DNA from: JAPPHA01 sp963662815
GTDB lineage: Bacteria; Pseudomonadota; Alphaproteobacteria; Rhodobacterales; Rhodobacteraceae
Direction of reading: 5' to 3'
Assembly: GCA_963662815.2 (NCBI GenBank)
Contig: CAXXWA010000040.1
Span: forward strand, 1 to 64,000
DNA: 64,000 nt
The position numbers and the translations under genes are program-made. The notes below the pieces were generated by a model that did no database searches, was not told where the DNA came from, and worked only from the letters and a program-made list of their open reading frames with translations. Positions within the stretch are counted from its first letter, which is position 1. Every line of letters begins with the position of its first letter. Below, piece by piece: positions 28,897-39,376 of the stretch.

Positions 28897-29615
28897 AGTA
28901 TAGTGGGCGACAGAGGGATTGCGGCACGTCTCGGTATCCCGGAGAAACCGCTCGATCGCCGGAATAAAGTTATGGAGAATGTGGGCGAGAAACCGGCGAA
29001 ACACGGCTGGAACGCTGAATTTGTGAGGCGTGTAAAGGGCGTTTAAGCGCCAGAAAACAGCTATGAAAAAAGGACGATTGCAGCGCCATTCGTGATCGTC
29101 CGAAAAAAGAGCCGATCCGAACAAGACCAGCGTTCGACCGTCTGCGAGATCTATTCTTCCTGGAATTTCGCCGTGCCCGCAACAACTCGCGACCGTGCGG
29201 ATACTTCCCGCATTTAGCGCAGCGACAAGACGGCCTTGCGCTCGGCCAAACGGACCGCAATGAAACCACCGGCGCCGGAGTCATTTTCGGTATCGCCTCA
29301 TGCCTTCGGGCGAGCGCGGGATCAGGCCGGCCCGCACGGCGCCACTACTCCCTTGCTTTGATGGGTGTGACGCAAGCGTCCTTTCGATGTTGCCCTCCTC
29401 CCGGGCGCGAGCCTCGGAAACTCTGCCTGCGGACGCGAGCCGTGCCGCGACTCCAGCACCGCCTCCTCAAGGTTTTTCGGACCACGGAATCAGCGCGTCC
29501 AGGAGGAAACGGAGACCATTGCGCTGCCAGACCACCTTCGGCGAAGTCCGTCGCAGCTGCAGTCAAGCGACTGTCGCCGGACGCCAGAAGGGATCGCCGA
29601 CATTCCCGCTATGCG
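28897..29615. other. Unassigned region after the fic remnant
   Basis: Nothing here can be named. The minus strand is open from 29124 down across the fic junction; its first 84 codons (to about 28872) are not simply antisense to fic and could be a fragment of another gene, with segments such as RPFFIAVFWRLNAL. I do not recognise it. The remainder to 29615 shows no motif. Confidence 0.35.
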
Positions 29616-30986
29616 TCAACTCTTCAGGGACCGGATGCAGTACTGGAACCGGAGAGCGAGCGCGACGGCCGCGAACGCAAGGCCAACGACAAGACCCGAC
29701 CAGATTCCGGGCGCTCCAAAGCCGAACCGGAAACCGATCAAGTATCCTGCGGGTATGCCGATCAACCAATACGAGATCACGGCGAGCAGCATCGGAACCG
29801 CCGTGTCCTTGAGCCCGCGCAACAAGCCGAGAAAGACGACCTGCATTGCATCCACGACCTGGAAGGCGGCGGCGAGCGCAATCAACGCGACACCGATTTC
29901 GACGATGCGCGGCGCCTCGGGCAGGCTTCCGTCAAGGAAAAGGCTCACAAGGGTTTCCGGAAACGCAAGAAACATCGACATCGTCACCAGTGAAACAATC
30001 AGGGCAATGACAATGACAACGACCGAGCCGCGCCTGAGTTCTCCGTGGTTGCCGCTTCCGGACGCGTAACTTGCGCGAATCGTCGCGACGTTCGACAAAC
30101 CGAGGGGAATCATGAACGAAATCGCTGTCACCTGCATGACGATTCCGTGGGCCGCGAGCGGCAGCGTGCCAAGCCATCCAACCATCACCTTCGTCATCGA
30201 AAACAAGCCCACTTCGGACAGGAGCGTAAGGCTTATGGGCCAGCCGATGCGGAAGACGTCGCGGAAAGCGGGCCAGTCCGGCTTCCAAAACCCGGAAAAC
30301 AGCCGGTACTCATCGGTGTTGAACATCCGGAACGCGCGATGGGCGAGATAGAGCAACGATAATCCGGCAGTCATCACCGATGACAGCGCGGCACCCTGAA
30401 TGCCGAGTTCCGGGGCACCGAAGTTTCCGAATATGAACACGTAGTTCGAAATCGCGTTTGCGACTGCGCCGATGAGGGTCGCCCGCAATACGATGCCCGC
30501 AAGCTGGTGGGCCGCAAAGAGCGCACGCATGACCATCACGAGGAGCGTCGGCATGAGCCCCCAGCCGGCTATCCGGAGATAGTCCTGCGCCATTGCGCAG
30601 AGATGCTCCTCCTGACCAAGCGCCAGAAAGATCGGTTTGGAGAACCAGAGGACGGGAAACAACGCGACGCAGTAGATTACGGTGATCCACGCCCCCATCC
30701 GCACCGACCGACGGATGTCTCGCCTATTGGCTGCGCCCAATGCGCCGGCAACCATCGGCATCACGGCATTGGCGAATCCCGACCCGACGATAAAGGCGAC
30801 AAAATACAGTTCGACCGCGAGGACTGTCGCAGCGAGTTCCTCCACGCCGTACCAGCCGAGCATGACGATGTCGGTGGTGTGCGTCAGCATCTGCGCGATG
30901 TTGCTGCCGATCAGCGGCAGGCCGAGCGCCAATGTAGCCCGGAAGTGGCCTCCCCAGGGGCCCGCCCTGCTCTCCATGTCAGCCAT
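29616..30986 (-). CDS. MATE family efflux transporter
   Basis: The product is a 456-residue multidrug and toxin extrusion (MATE) antiporter with about 12 transmembrane segments in two similar halves. Family marks are NIAQMLTHTTDIVMLGW in the first helices, FANAVMPMVAGALGAANRR, and PLGLSNVATIRASYASG in the second half. It probably exports cationic compounds using Na+ or H+ gradients. It stands alone between two decayed regions and appears intact. Confidence 0.92.
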   Translation of the reverse strand: MADMESRAGPWGGHFRATLALGLPLIGSNIAQMLTHTTDIVMLGWYGVEELAATVLAVELYFVAFIVGSGFANAVMPMVAGALGAANRRDIRRSVRMGAWITVIYCVALFPVLWFSKPIFLALGQEEHLCAMAQDYLRIAGWGLMPTLLVMVMRALFAAHQLAGIVLRATLIGAVANAISNYVFIFGNFGAPELGIQGAALSSVMTAGLSLLYLAHRAFRMFNTDEYRLFSGFWKPDWPAFRDVFRIGWPISLTLLSEVGLFSMTKVMVGWLGTLPLAAHGIVMQVTAISFMIPLGLSNVATIRASYASGSGNHGELRRGSVVVIVIALIVSLVTMSMFLAFPETLVSLFLDGSLPEAPRIVEIGVALIALAAAFQVVDAMQVVFLGLLRGLKDTAVPMLLAVISYWLIGIPAGYLIGFRFGFGAPGIWSGLVVGLAFAAVALALRFQYCIRSLKS

Positions 30987-31658
30987 TGGCCTTCCTGACT
31001 ACTCCTGATCGGCCGGCACCGGCCTTCGCGTCGGCTCAATCCCCGACCGATGCGGTTTGCCGATGCCCGCACACGGATGCAACCGGCAATTCGGGGGCGC
31101 CTTGAGGATTCGGGCGTTCGTTCAGGAGCAACGACGGAGACCCGATCGATGTCAGGCAAGAAGTGCTGTCCAGCCTGTCCGCCCTTGCGAACTTCCTGGA
31201 TGCGCCTGTAGCGCAAATCGTTTCCTCGCCCATGGATTTGTTTCAGACACGTTGGTCAATGGCGATGCCAGAGCCTGGTTGGCAGGAGTTTGTCGGAAAC
31301 CCTTTCGGACCTCGGCAGAGCGGCAACAGTCCGGGACATGGACTTGCTGTCAGGTCAGAGAGAAGCCCCTGCCCGGTCGCGTGTCCCCGGCCACGCCAGC
31401 GCCAACGAAATTCCTCGCGCCAGTCCGTTTCCAGAGGCATCTGCCCGGTCGGGTCCGGAGCACGCCCAGCCTTGTCGCCGGGTCGGCCCCGAGGGTGAGC
31501 GAGAAGTGCGCCGATGCGATCTCCGAAATCCTTTTCGGGGATGTGCCGAAACCCTCGGCTGTGAGCCAATCCAAAATTGGCTCAGGTCGACCAATGCACG
31601 CGCTGCAATCCCGGGCACTTCTCTCATGACGGAAGTCATGCCTTCCGGCGCCCTTGGG
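30987..31658. other. Unassigned region
   Basis: No gene can be supported in these 672 bases between the MATE gene and the ATPase pseudogene. Open frames exist on both strands but lack motifs and good starts. Confidence 0.4.
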
Positions 31659-32591
31659 TCAATTCTGATGCCTTGCAGGATCAGGTATTTCGGGCTCGGT
31701 TTTCGAGATCATGTAGTCCATCAGGCTTGGAATGCCAGGTTCCCAGGTGTCGCCTTCCGCCTGCCAGACATACCCGCGTTCTCGAAGGAACCGTTGCTTC
31801 TCGAACAAGGTCCAGCCTTCGATGCCGGTGCTGTCGAGCACGGAATTCAGCTGGCCGTCGGAAAGGATGCCATCCCCGCTCTTGAAGGCCACTGCCACGG
31901 CCCGGGCCAGCGGCAAAACACCGGCCTGAAAAAATTCCTGATACCTGTCGGAATAATCCCGGCGCGGCCGGAACGACGATTCGCCCTGCCTTGCCGGCGC
32001 GCATCCCCGCTGCAACCACCTCCAGGTCCAGATGGCGCTTTCCGGTTTCGTCCATCGCATCCCACGCGGCCGCCCCGTAGACTTGCAGGAAAAAGGGGTA
32101 GCGATCAGCAGCAGAAGTCATGAGGTCGTAGAGGTTGGGCTCCGACAGATCCTTCCACCACGATGCCGGCCTGGCGGAATGGTTCGACGACGACCCGTTC
32201 CGCCTGAGCCGTCGGCAGCCGCCCGACCGGCAACCGCTTGCCGCGGCTCCAGCAGCTTGCGCCGCTCGCCCGCAGCGCGTCCTCAAGGCCGGGCGTACCG
32301 GCGGCGGCCAGCCGCAGAGCCTGCGCAGTACGAGCGCGACGGGCGACGTCTTGCCCGCAGCCTGTACGGCATCCATCAACTGTGCCAGCCTCGGCGGCGG
32401 CACCCTGTGCGCCTCGTCGAGCGTAATCAGCAGCTTGGCCTTCGCGATCGGCGATGCGGGGTCCGGGCTCCGTGCAACCATTCCAACTGCGCACTGACGG
32501 CGGCTCCGGGCAGGCTGGCCGAGAGCGTGATGTCAAGGTTTTGCAGAATCTGCCGCAAGACAGTGGTTCGACTGGCGGCCGCTTCCAGGGC

Positions 32592-32669
32592 GCGGGCAAG
32601 CGAGGCATCCGTTTCCAGGTTTTTCGGCATAAGAGCGGCACAGGCGGGCAAGCGAGGCATCCGTTTCCA
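32592..32669. repeat. 26-bp direct duplication within the ATPase pseudogene
   Basis: A 26-base sequence occurs twice, at 32592-32617 and 32644-32669, with starts 52 bases apart. Both copies begin GCGGGCAAGCGAGG and end CCGTTTCCA. The tandem octamer array starts immediately after the second copy. The duplication disrupts the ATPase reading frame. Confidence 0.9.
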
Positions 32670-32670
32670 C

Positions 32671-32702
32671 CGGGCGACCGGGCGACCGGGCGACCGGGCG
32701 AC
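32671..32702. repeat. (CGGGCGAC)4 tandem repeat
   Basis: Four perfect copies of an 8-base unit follow one another inside the ATPase pseudogene. Because 8 is not a multiple of 3, each copy gained or lost shifts the frame, so this is a likely site of slippage mutation. It translates to Gly-Arg-Pro-Ala style repeats on the minus strand. Confidence 0.9.
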
Positions 32703-32916
32703 CGGCGGAGGCATGGCTCTCGAGCCAGGTCAACAGCACCGTCTTGCCGTTGCCCCGGGGGCCGTAGAGAAACGCAAATTTCGCGTGCGGCCGGCCCGTG
32801 CGCAGCGCATCGAGCATCCGCAACAACCAATCCTCGATTCCGGGCCGATGGCCCATCACTGGCGGTCGTTCCCCGACACCGGGCGTGAAGGGATTGTCTG
32901 GCAGCTCTGTCGTCAT

Positions 32917-33611
32917 GGACGCAGCCTATCAGAATTGGCAGTCAATGGCATCATCCTGCCGCACTGTCGCCCACGCCGCTCACCCGTCGTCAACCCGATG
33001 AATTCCGGTTTCACCGACAATGTCGGCTTGCTGTAGAAGTCCAATTCTCTCGGAAAACTTGCGCGACCGGGTCCGCGCGACCGGGAAACGACAGCGGTTG
33101 CGCAGCGGATCGCGCGGCTCGCTCTCTCTCGGAAAACCGACGCACTGAACAGTCTCGTTCCGGTCAGGATCGCCGTCCGGGCACTTGTCTCGGGCGGGTT
33201 CAGGGGAAAGACCTGGCCGGAACGGAAGAACCGTCAGCTGACGAGTTTGATCAGGCCCCTACCCACTCCAACAGGAAACGATTTCCGAGCAAGTTGCCGC
33301 ACGCGCCGATCAGCTCTTCCGACGGTTCAGACGGACCGACTGGCAGACGTGCATGCGATGAAGATGACTTGCCGCGGCCGCGGAACCGGTCGAGTCCGGG
33401 GCTCCGACGGCCATGAATCGTTGCGCCCTGCCGGCAGCGCCTCGCGAGCCGCGCACTCCGACGGATCGAGTTCCGGTGGCTGGGTCCGGCGGTTTCCGCC
33501 AGCGCAAAGCTGTCGCCACAGCAAATTTTCGCGTGATCAATATCCGGTATGAATCCCGAACAGAAACAGTTAATGTAGCATCAAGACAATTCTGGCAAGC
33601 AGAACCGGAAC
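32917..33611. other. Unassigned region upstream of parE
   Basis: No supportable gene is seen in these 695 bases. The last 100 bases are relatively AT-rich (AATTTTCGCGTGATCAATAT area) and probably hold the parE promoter. Confidence 0.4.
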
Positions 33612-35609
33612 ATGGGGCAACAGGCACTTCAGGAGCTGTTCCAAGAGGACACAACATATGACGCGGCTTCGATCGAGGTTCTGGAGGGCCTCGAAGCGGT
33701 ACGCCGGCGTCCTGCCATGTATATCGGCGGCACTGACGAGCGGGCACTCCATCACCTCGTTGCGGAGGTTCTCGACAATGCGATGGACGAGGCCGTCGCA
33801 GGGCATGCGAACAGGATCGAGGTCGAACTTCACCGCGACGAATCCGGCGTTGCGCTCGTCACCGTGGAGGACAATGGCCGCGGGATACCGGTTGATCCGC
33901 ACCCCAAGTTCCCGAAAAAGTCCGCACTCGAGGTAATTCTCTGCACGCTTCACGCAGGCGGGAAGTTTTCCGGCAAGGCCTACCGTGTTTCCGGCGGACT
34001 GCACGGAGTCGGCATTTCCGTCGTGAACGGGCTGTCGGAATGGACCCGCGTCGAGGTCGCGCGCAGCAGGCGCGTCTTCGTTCAGGAATTTGCGCGCGGA
34101 ATCCCCTTGTTTCCGATGAAGTCGCTCGGAACCACGAACAACCGGCGCGGCACCCGGGTGACCTTCAAGCCCGACCCCGACATCTTCGGTGCTGCAGCGA
34201 GCTTTCGACCACGCCGCCTCTTTCGCATGGCGCGGTCAAAGGCCTATCTGTTTTCCGGCGTCGAAATTCGCTGGAAGTGCGACCCGGCGCTTCTTTCCGG
34301 CGAAGAAAACGTGCCGGCCGACGCCCGTTTCCACTTCCCCGGCGGACTCGTGGACTATCTCGAGGAGCGCCTTGACGGGAGCCCGACGCATGCCCCCAAG
34401 CCGTTTTCCGGACAGGTCAATTTCTTGGAGAAGTTCGGACCGGACGCGGAAGGCTCGGTCGAATGGGCGATCAACTGGACACCCGGCCACGATGCCTTCC
34501 TGCTGTCATATTGCAACACGGTTCCCACCCCGGGCGGGGGGACTCACGAGAGCGGATTCTGGTCCGCGATCATGAAGGGCATTCGCTCTCACGGAGAGCT
34601 GACCGGAAACAGGAAGTCATCACTCATCAATCGCGACGACATCGTCGGCAGCGGTTGCGCGGTAGTTTCCTGTTTCATTCGGGAACCCGAGTTCTCCGGC
34701 CAGACAAAGGACAAGCTGGCGACCACAGAGGCGGGGCGCCTCGTGGAGAGGTCCGTCAGCGACCACTTCGAGAACTGGCTCGCATCGGACACGCGGACCG
34801 CCGCCGCCATACTGGACTTCCTGACTCTCCGAGCCGAGGAACGGCTACGTCGACGCACGGAAAAGGAGACCGCACGGAAATCGGCGACTCGCAAGCTGAG
34901 GCTGCCGGGCAAGCTGGTCGATTGCACGAATCCCAACCGGGACGGCACGGAGCTCTTCATCGTCGAGGGCGACAGCGCGGGGGGGTCAGCGAAAATGGCC
35001 CGCGACCGCTCCACGCAGGCGCTCCTTCCGCTTCGCGGCAAGATCCTGAATGTCCTCGGCGCCGCCGCGAACAAGATGGCGGGCAACAACGAAATCAACG
35101 ACCTGTGCCAGGCGCTTGGCGTCGCACCCGGTTCGCGCTTCAGCATCGACGACCTCCGATACGACAAGATCATCATCATGACCGACGCGGACGTCGACGG
35201 CGCCCACATCGCGTCCCTTCTCATGACGTTTTTCTTCACCCAGATGCGCGCCCTGGTGGATCGGGGCCATCTCTTCCTCGCCCGCCCGCCGCTATACCGC
35301 CTGACCCAGGGGTCGCGCCGGGTATATGCCATGGATGACGCCGAAAAGGAGAAATTGCTCGCATCCGGTCTCGGCGGTCGCGGCAAAATCGAAATTTCGC
35401 GTTTCAAGGGCCTCGGCGAGATGGATGCGAAGGACCTGAAGGAAACGACGATGGACGCATCGTCACGTCAATTGATCAGGGTGACGATCAACGACACCGA
35501 ACCCGGCGACACAGCCGACCTCGTTGAACAGCTGATGGGCAGGAAACCGGAGTTGCGTTTCGCCTACATCCAGCAGAACGCCCGCTACGCCGAAGGACTC
35601 GACGTCTGA
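33612..35609 (+). CDS. parE: DNA topoisomerase IV subunit B
   Basis: This ATPase subunit of topoisomerase IV works with ParC to unlink daughter chromosomes. The 665-residue protein has the GHKL ATPase region (EVLDNAMDEAVAGHA, DNGRGIPVD, GGLHGVGISVVN), the TOPRIM motif VEGDSAGGSAKMARDR, the acidic triad DADVDGAHI, and a C-terminal domain ending with QQNARYAEGLDV. Residue pattern and length favour ParE over GyrB. Confidence 0.96.
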   Translation: MGQQALQELFQEDTTYDAASIEVLEGLEAVRRRPAMYIGGTDERALHHLVAEVLDNAMDEAVAGHANRIEVELHRDESGVALVTVEDNGRGIPVDPHPKFPKKSALEVILCTLHAGGKFSGKAYRVSGGLHGVGISVVNGLSEWTRVEVARSRRVFVQEFARGIPLFPMKSLGTTNNRRGTRVTFKPDPDIFGAAASFRPRRLFRMARSKAYLFSGVEIRWKCDPALLSGEENVPADARFHFPGGLVDYLEERLDGSPTHAPKPFSGQVNFLEKFGPDAEGSVEWAINWTPGHDAFLLSYCNTVPTPGGGTHESGFWSAIMKGIRSHGELTGNRKSSLINRDDIVGSGCAVVSCFIREPEFSGQTKDKLATTEAGRLVERSVSDHFENWLASDTRTAAAILDFLTLRAEERLRRRTEKETARKSATRKLRLPGKLVDCTNPNRDGTELFIVEGDSAGGSAKMARDRSTQALLPLRGKILNVLGAAANKMAGNNEINDLCQALGVAPGSRFSIDDLRYDKIIIMTDADVDGAHIASLLMTFFFTQMRALVDRGHLFLARPPLYRLTQGSRRVYAMDDAEKEKLLASGLGGRGKIEISRFKGLGEMDAKDLKETTMDASSRQLIRVTINDTEPGDTADLVEQLMGRKPELRFAYIQQNARYAEGLDV

Positions 35610-36131
35610 ATCCAGGCCACGACGCTCGAATTGGCGAGTCGAATTGCCATGGCATTATGTTCGCAGGCAACCCGTGGGACATCGCGATGCCGTCGGCTGA
35701 AGTCGCATCGCTGCCAGCCATTTGTTCCCGAATTTCGCCGCCGGGTCAAACGGGCCAGCGCCAAGTCATCGCGCGGCCGCAGGGCCGCCGGGTCCTCGTT
35801 CAGAACACCTTTGTCGCGGTTCCGCCGGGGCGAACGGAATCGAGCGTTCCGTACGGCTTGCAGTCGCCGCCACTTCCGTCCGTGCGTCCGAACGAACTGA
35901 TAGTGCTGGCTTTGGCGCGTCCCGAAAATTTGCGCGTGCGCGGCCCTCGCTTGCCGCGCCGCGCGAGCCGGAAGTCGGGTTGCTCTGATCCGGCGCCTCC
36001 GGAAATTTGGTTCGAGAGCGTGGCACCTGCCGAACGAGTTTCCGGGCCGGTACGACAGCGCACGATTTCGCCTGTCCGCACAGGTCATGAATCCGCTTGT
36101 TCCGGCATAGTTGCCTGATAACCTCGGCGGG
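35610..36131. other. Unassigned region after parE
   Basis: No gene can be supported in these 522 bases between parE and the aminotransferase. Open frames on both strands have no motifs. Confidence 0.4.
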
Positions 36132-37322
36132 ATGAAGAACATGCTCAATCCCGACATCCGCTCCGTTCAGGCTCCGCCTGTCATGGAGGTGCGCCGCTGG
36201 GTCGAGGATCTGGAGTTCCCGCCGGACCGCCCGCTGATCAACGTATCGCAGGCCGCACCGGTCGATCCGCCGTCGGAAGCGCTCCGCAACGCACTTGCCG
36301 AGGCCCTTCTCGAAGACGCAGGCTGCCATGTCTACGGACCCGTTCTCGGCGATCCGGATCTCCGGGAAGAGATCGCGGACCGTTGGTCGTGCACCTATGG
36401 CGGTACGATCGAATCAGGTCAGGTCGCCGTAACGTCGGGCTGCAATCAGGCGTTCTGCGCGGCGGCGCTCTCGCTTTGCCGGGCAGGCGATGCCCTGCTC
36501 TTGCCAGTTCCCTGGTACTTCAATCACGGCATGTGGCTCGGCATGAACGGAATCGAGGCGCGCCCTCTTCCCCTTGACGACGATCTCCTTCCGGACCCGG
36601 AAAGAGCGAAAGCGCTGCTCGATGCGAAGGTCAAGGGCATCCTTTTCGTGTCGCCCAACAACCCCTCCGGCGTCGAGTACCCGTCCGAACTTCTGCACGC
36701 GTTCCTGGACTTGGCGCGCGCCAGGGGAATTGCATTGATCATCGACGAAACCTACCGCGACTTCGCAAGCGTCGACGGTGCGCCGCATGGTCTGTTTTGC
36801 GACCCGGACTGGGATGACACCTTCATCCACCTCTATTCCTTTTCCAAGGCGTACCGCTTGACCGGCCATCGCGTCGGCGCACTCGTCGCGTCGCGATCAA
36901 GGCTCGACGAGGCCGAGAAGTTCCTCGACACCGTGTCGATTTGCCCGAACCGTCTGGCGCAGCGCGGAGCCATCTTCGGTCTTCGCCATCTCTCCGGGTG
37001 GCTTGCGGACGAGCGCAGGGAGATCCTCGCCCGCCGGGACGCGATGATCAGCGAGTTTTCCGCCCTCGCGGGATGGACGCTGAAGGGCTGCGGCGCCTAT
37101 TTCGCCTACGCTGAGCACCCTTCGGCGGCATCATCGAAGTCCGTCGCGCTGCGCCTGCTAGACGAGTTGGCGGTTCTGGCCATTCCCGGTGCCATGTTCG
37201 CTCCTACCTCAAGCGGTGCCGGCGCACGGGCAGCGGACAGGCACATCCGCTTCGCCTTCGCGAACATCGACCGCACGGGAATCGGGCGGCTCTTCGCGCG
37301 CCTCAGAGACTTCAATCCCTGA
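36132..37322 (+). CDS. Pyridoxal-phosphate-dependent aminotransferase, class I/II
   Basis: The product is a fold-type I aminotransferase of 396 residues. The PLP-binding lysine is K239 in YSFSKAYRLTGHRVG. Other family marks are TSGCNQAFCAA, SPNNPSGVEYPSE and IIDETYRDF. The amino-acid substrate is not evident. ATG 36132 after GGCGGG was preferred; a TTG at 36111 and an ATG at 36141 are alternatives. Confidence 0.92.
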   Translation: MKNMLNPDIRSVQAPPVMEVRRWVEDLEFPPDRPLINVSQAAPVDPPSEALRNALAEALLEDAGCHVYGPVLGDPDLREEIADRWSCTYGGTIESGQVAVTSGCNQAFCAAALSLCRAGDALLLPVPWYFNHGMWLGMNGIEARPLPLDDDLLPDPERAKALLDAKVKGILFVSPNNPSGVEYPSELLHAFLDLARARGIALIIDETYRDFASVDGAPHGLFCDPDWDDTFIHLYSFSKAYRLTGHRVGALVASRSRLDEAEKFLDTVSICPNRLAQRGAIFGLRHLSGWLADERREILARRDAMISEFSALAGWTLKGCGAYFAYAEHPSAASSKSVALRLLDELAVLAIPGAMFAPTSSGAGARAADRHIRFAFANIDRTGIGRLFARLRDFNP

Positions 37323-37504
37323 CGCCGCGCTGACGGCCGCCTCTCCTTCCCGGAATCCCGGCCGGATTTCCCGCGACAGCGCGAAGCGCCGCGCACGCAC
37401 CCCGAACGCGCGTCCTTGTCAGGCAGTCCGGCACATCCTAAAACGCGGCCGGGTCGCCGCAGGAGCCGGCGAACCTCGCAGTCGCACAAAGAGGGTTCGG
37501 CATC

Positions 37505-39376
37505 ATGATGAAGTCCATGCGCGCCAAAAGCAACAAGTCGCTGGTCTGGATTCTCCTCGCCTTGCTTATTCTCGGGCTGGCCGGATTCGGGATCGGCGGT
37601 CTCGGCGGCGGAACGATCCGCACGATCGGGTCAGTCGGTGACGAACCAGTGACGATCAACGCCTATGCACGGACGCTCGATCAGAGGCTGCAATCGGTAT
37701 CGCGACGGATCGGACGCCAGGTTTCCGCTGCTGAGGCAGACAGCCTGGGCGTGTTCCGTGATGCGCTTCAGGCAACGCTTGCTAGCGCGGCGATATCCAA
37801 CGAGTCCGCGCGCCTGGGCTTGAGTGTGGGCGACGAAGTCATCCGCGACGAGCTGATGTCAATTCCCGGGTTTCAGGGCGTGGATGGATCGTTCGATCAG
37901 GTGGCGTATGAATTCGCGCTGGAACGAAACGGGCTTACCACAGCCGAATTCGAAGAGGAGCTCCGGAACGACAACAGTCGCGCAATTGTCCGTAACGCGG
38001 TCACCGTGGGCGTCAAGTCGTCGGGCGCGCTGGTAGAGGCCATACTTGCATACGAGCTTGAGCAGCGCGACTTCGAGTGGGCCGTCTTGAACGAGGGAAA
38101 CCTGGAAGATCCGGTACGGGAGCCGACCTCTGCCGAGGTTTCCGCCTTCTACGACGACAACACGAATCTCTACATGAGCCTCAAGTCGAGATCGATCACC
38201 TATGCTTGGCTCAGCCCCGACATGCTGTCGGACCAGGTCGAGATCGGCGAGGAAGAGCTTCGGGAATACTATGAATCGCAGGCGCAGCGATTCCGGGTTC
38301 CCGAGCGCAGGTCGGTAGAACGGATAGTCTTCGGATCGTCAACGGAGGCGGACGCCGCCCGAACCCGGCTAGACGCGGGAACCGCGGACTTCGATAATCT
38401 CGTCGTCGAACGCGAGCTTGAACCGAGCGACGTGGATCTCGGAATCGTCGAGGAGGGCGACCTTGATTCCGCTGCGGGCGCTGCGGTGTTCGCCCTGGAT
38501 GCACCTGGAATTGCAGGCCCCGCCCAGTCGTCGCTCGGACCGGCGCTCTTCCGCGTCAACGCCATCCTCGAACCGCAGTCCACGCCCTTCGGGGACGCCC
38601 GCGAAGAGTTGCGCGGCGAACTCGCGAACGACGGCGCCGTTCGCCTGGTCAGCGAACGCGTTTCCGGAATCGACGACCTTCTTGCGGCCGGGGCGACCAT
38701 CGAGGAATTGGCGGGGGAGTCGGAGCTTACTGTCGGCCATGTCGAGCTGGACGCCGAGACCACGGACGGCATCGCCTCCTACGCCGAGTTCCGCGAGGCC
38801 GCGTGGAGCGCTGGGCCGGGAGACTTTCCGGAAATCCGGGACATGGATGACGGCGGCATTTTCATCATTCGTCTCGATGCGGAACGCGACCCCGAGCTCC
38901 TTCCACTTGCCGAGGTCACTGATCGGGTCATCGCGGACTGGAAGCAAGGCATTGTTCTGGAGTTGCTCCAGGACATGGCGGGAAGCCTCGTGGACACGCT
39001 CGCATCCGGCGGGGAGTTTGCCGATGTCGGTCTGAATGCATCCGCAGAGTCCGGAATCCGCCGCGTGGCCTCCCTGCCCGGCGCGCCGCCGGAACTCGTC
39101 GAGAAAGTCTTCGAACTCGACACCGGGAATGTCGCCACGCTCGAACATGGCGGCAGGGTCGTGATTGCCAGGTTGACGGGCATAGAGTCCGCCGACCTAG
39201 AAACCGGCAACGCGCGGATCCGCAGCATTCAACTGGCCGACCAGTACCGGGGCTCGGACATGTTCCGGATGTTCACCACGGCCGTGCAGGAGGAAGCCGG
39301 CGTCACAATCAACCAGGCAGCGGTCAATTCGGTCAATTCGCAGCTGGTACTCGGCGGCGACGGTAACCAGCAGTGA
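37505..39376 (+). CDS. ppiD: Peptidyl-prolyl cis-trans isomerase PpiD-like
   Basis: The product is an inner-membrane-anchored periplasmic chaperone of the PpiD/SurA_N type that assists folding of exported proteins. It has 623 residues: a basic N-terminus, one transmembrane helix (about 14-34), a SurA-like N-terminal chaperone region, a degenerate parvulin domain near 225-345, and a long C-terminal region. Its stop overlaps the trpE start by 4 bp (GTGA). The ppiD-trpE pairing is conserved in Rhodobacteraceae. Confidence 0.92.
   Translation: MMKSMRAKSNKSLVWILLALLILGLAGFGIGGLGGGTIRTIGSVGDEPVTINAYARTLDQRLQSVSRRIGRQVSAAEADSLGVFRDALQATLASAAISNESARLGLSVGDEVIRDELMSIPGFQGVDGSFDQVAYEFALERNGLTTAEFEEELRNDNSRAIVRNAVTVGVKSSGALVEAILAYELEQRDFEWAVLNEGNLEDPVREPTSAEVSAFYDDNTNLYMSLKSRSITYAWLSPDMLSDQVEIGEEELREYYESQAQRFRVPERRSVERIVFGSSTEADAARTRLDAGTADFDNLVVERELEPSDVDLGIVEEGDLDSAAGAAVFALDAPGIAGPAQSSLGPALFRVNAILEPQSTPFGDAREELRGELANDGAVRLVSERVSGIDDLLAAGATIEELAGESELTVGHVELDAETTDGIASYAEFREAAWSAGPGDFPEIRDMDDGGIFIIRLDAERDPELLPLAEVTDRVIADWKQGIVLELLQDMAGSLVDTLASGGEFADVGLNASAESGIRRVASLPGAPPELVEKVFELDTGNVATLEHGGRVVIARLTGIESADLETGNARIRSIQLADQYRGSDMFRMFTTAVQEEAGVTINQAAVNSVNSQLVLGGDGNQQ

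Larger units (their letters stand above)
31659..32916 (-). pseudogene. AAA-type ATPase, multiply frameshifted
   Basis: From ATG 32916 the minus strand reads an ATPase N-terminus with PGIEDWLLRMLDALRTG and Walker A GPRGNGKTVLL. The frame is then lost in a repeat-rich stretch. Later segments appear in other frames: LLITLDEAHRVPPPRLAQL (Walker B), RYPFFLQVYGAAAWDAMDE, and the C-terminal part with YQEFFQAGVLPLARAVAV and FEKQRFLRERGYVWQAEG ending at 31659. At least four frame changes are needed. Together they outline one protein of roughly 400 residues. Such stand-alone ATPases are frequent accessory genes; the function is unknown. The number of lesions argues for real decay rather than sequencing error. 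Confidence 0.7.

Noticed and set aside
32671..32702. Short regular repeat that could suggest a CRISPR array
   Set aside because: The units are 8 bases and contiguous with no spacers. No cas genes are present.
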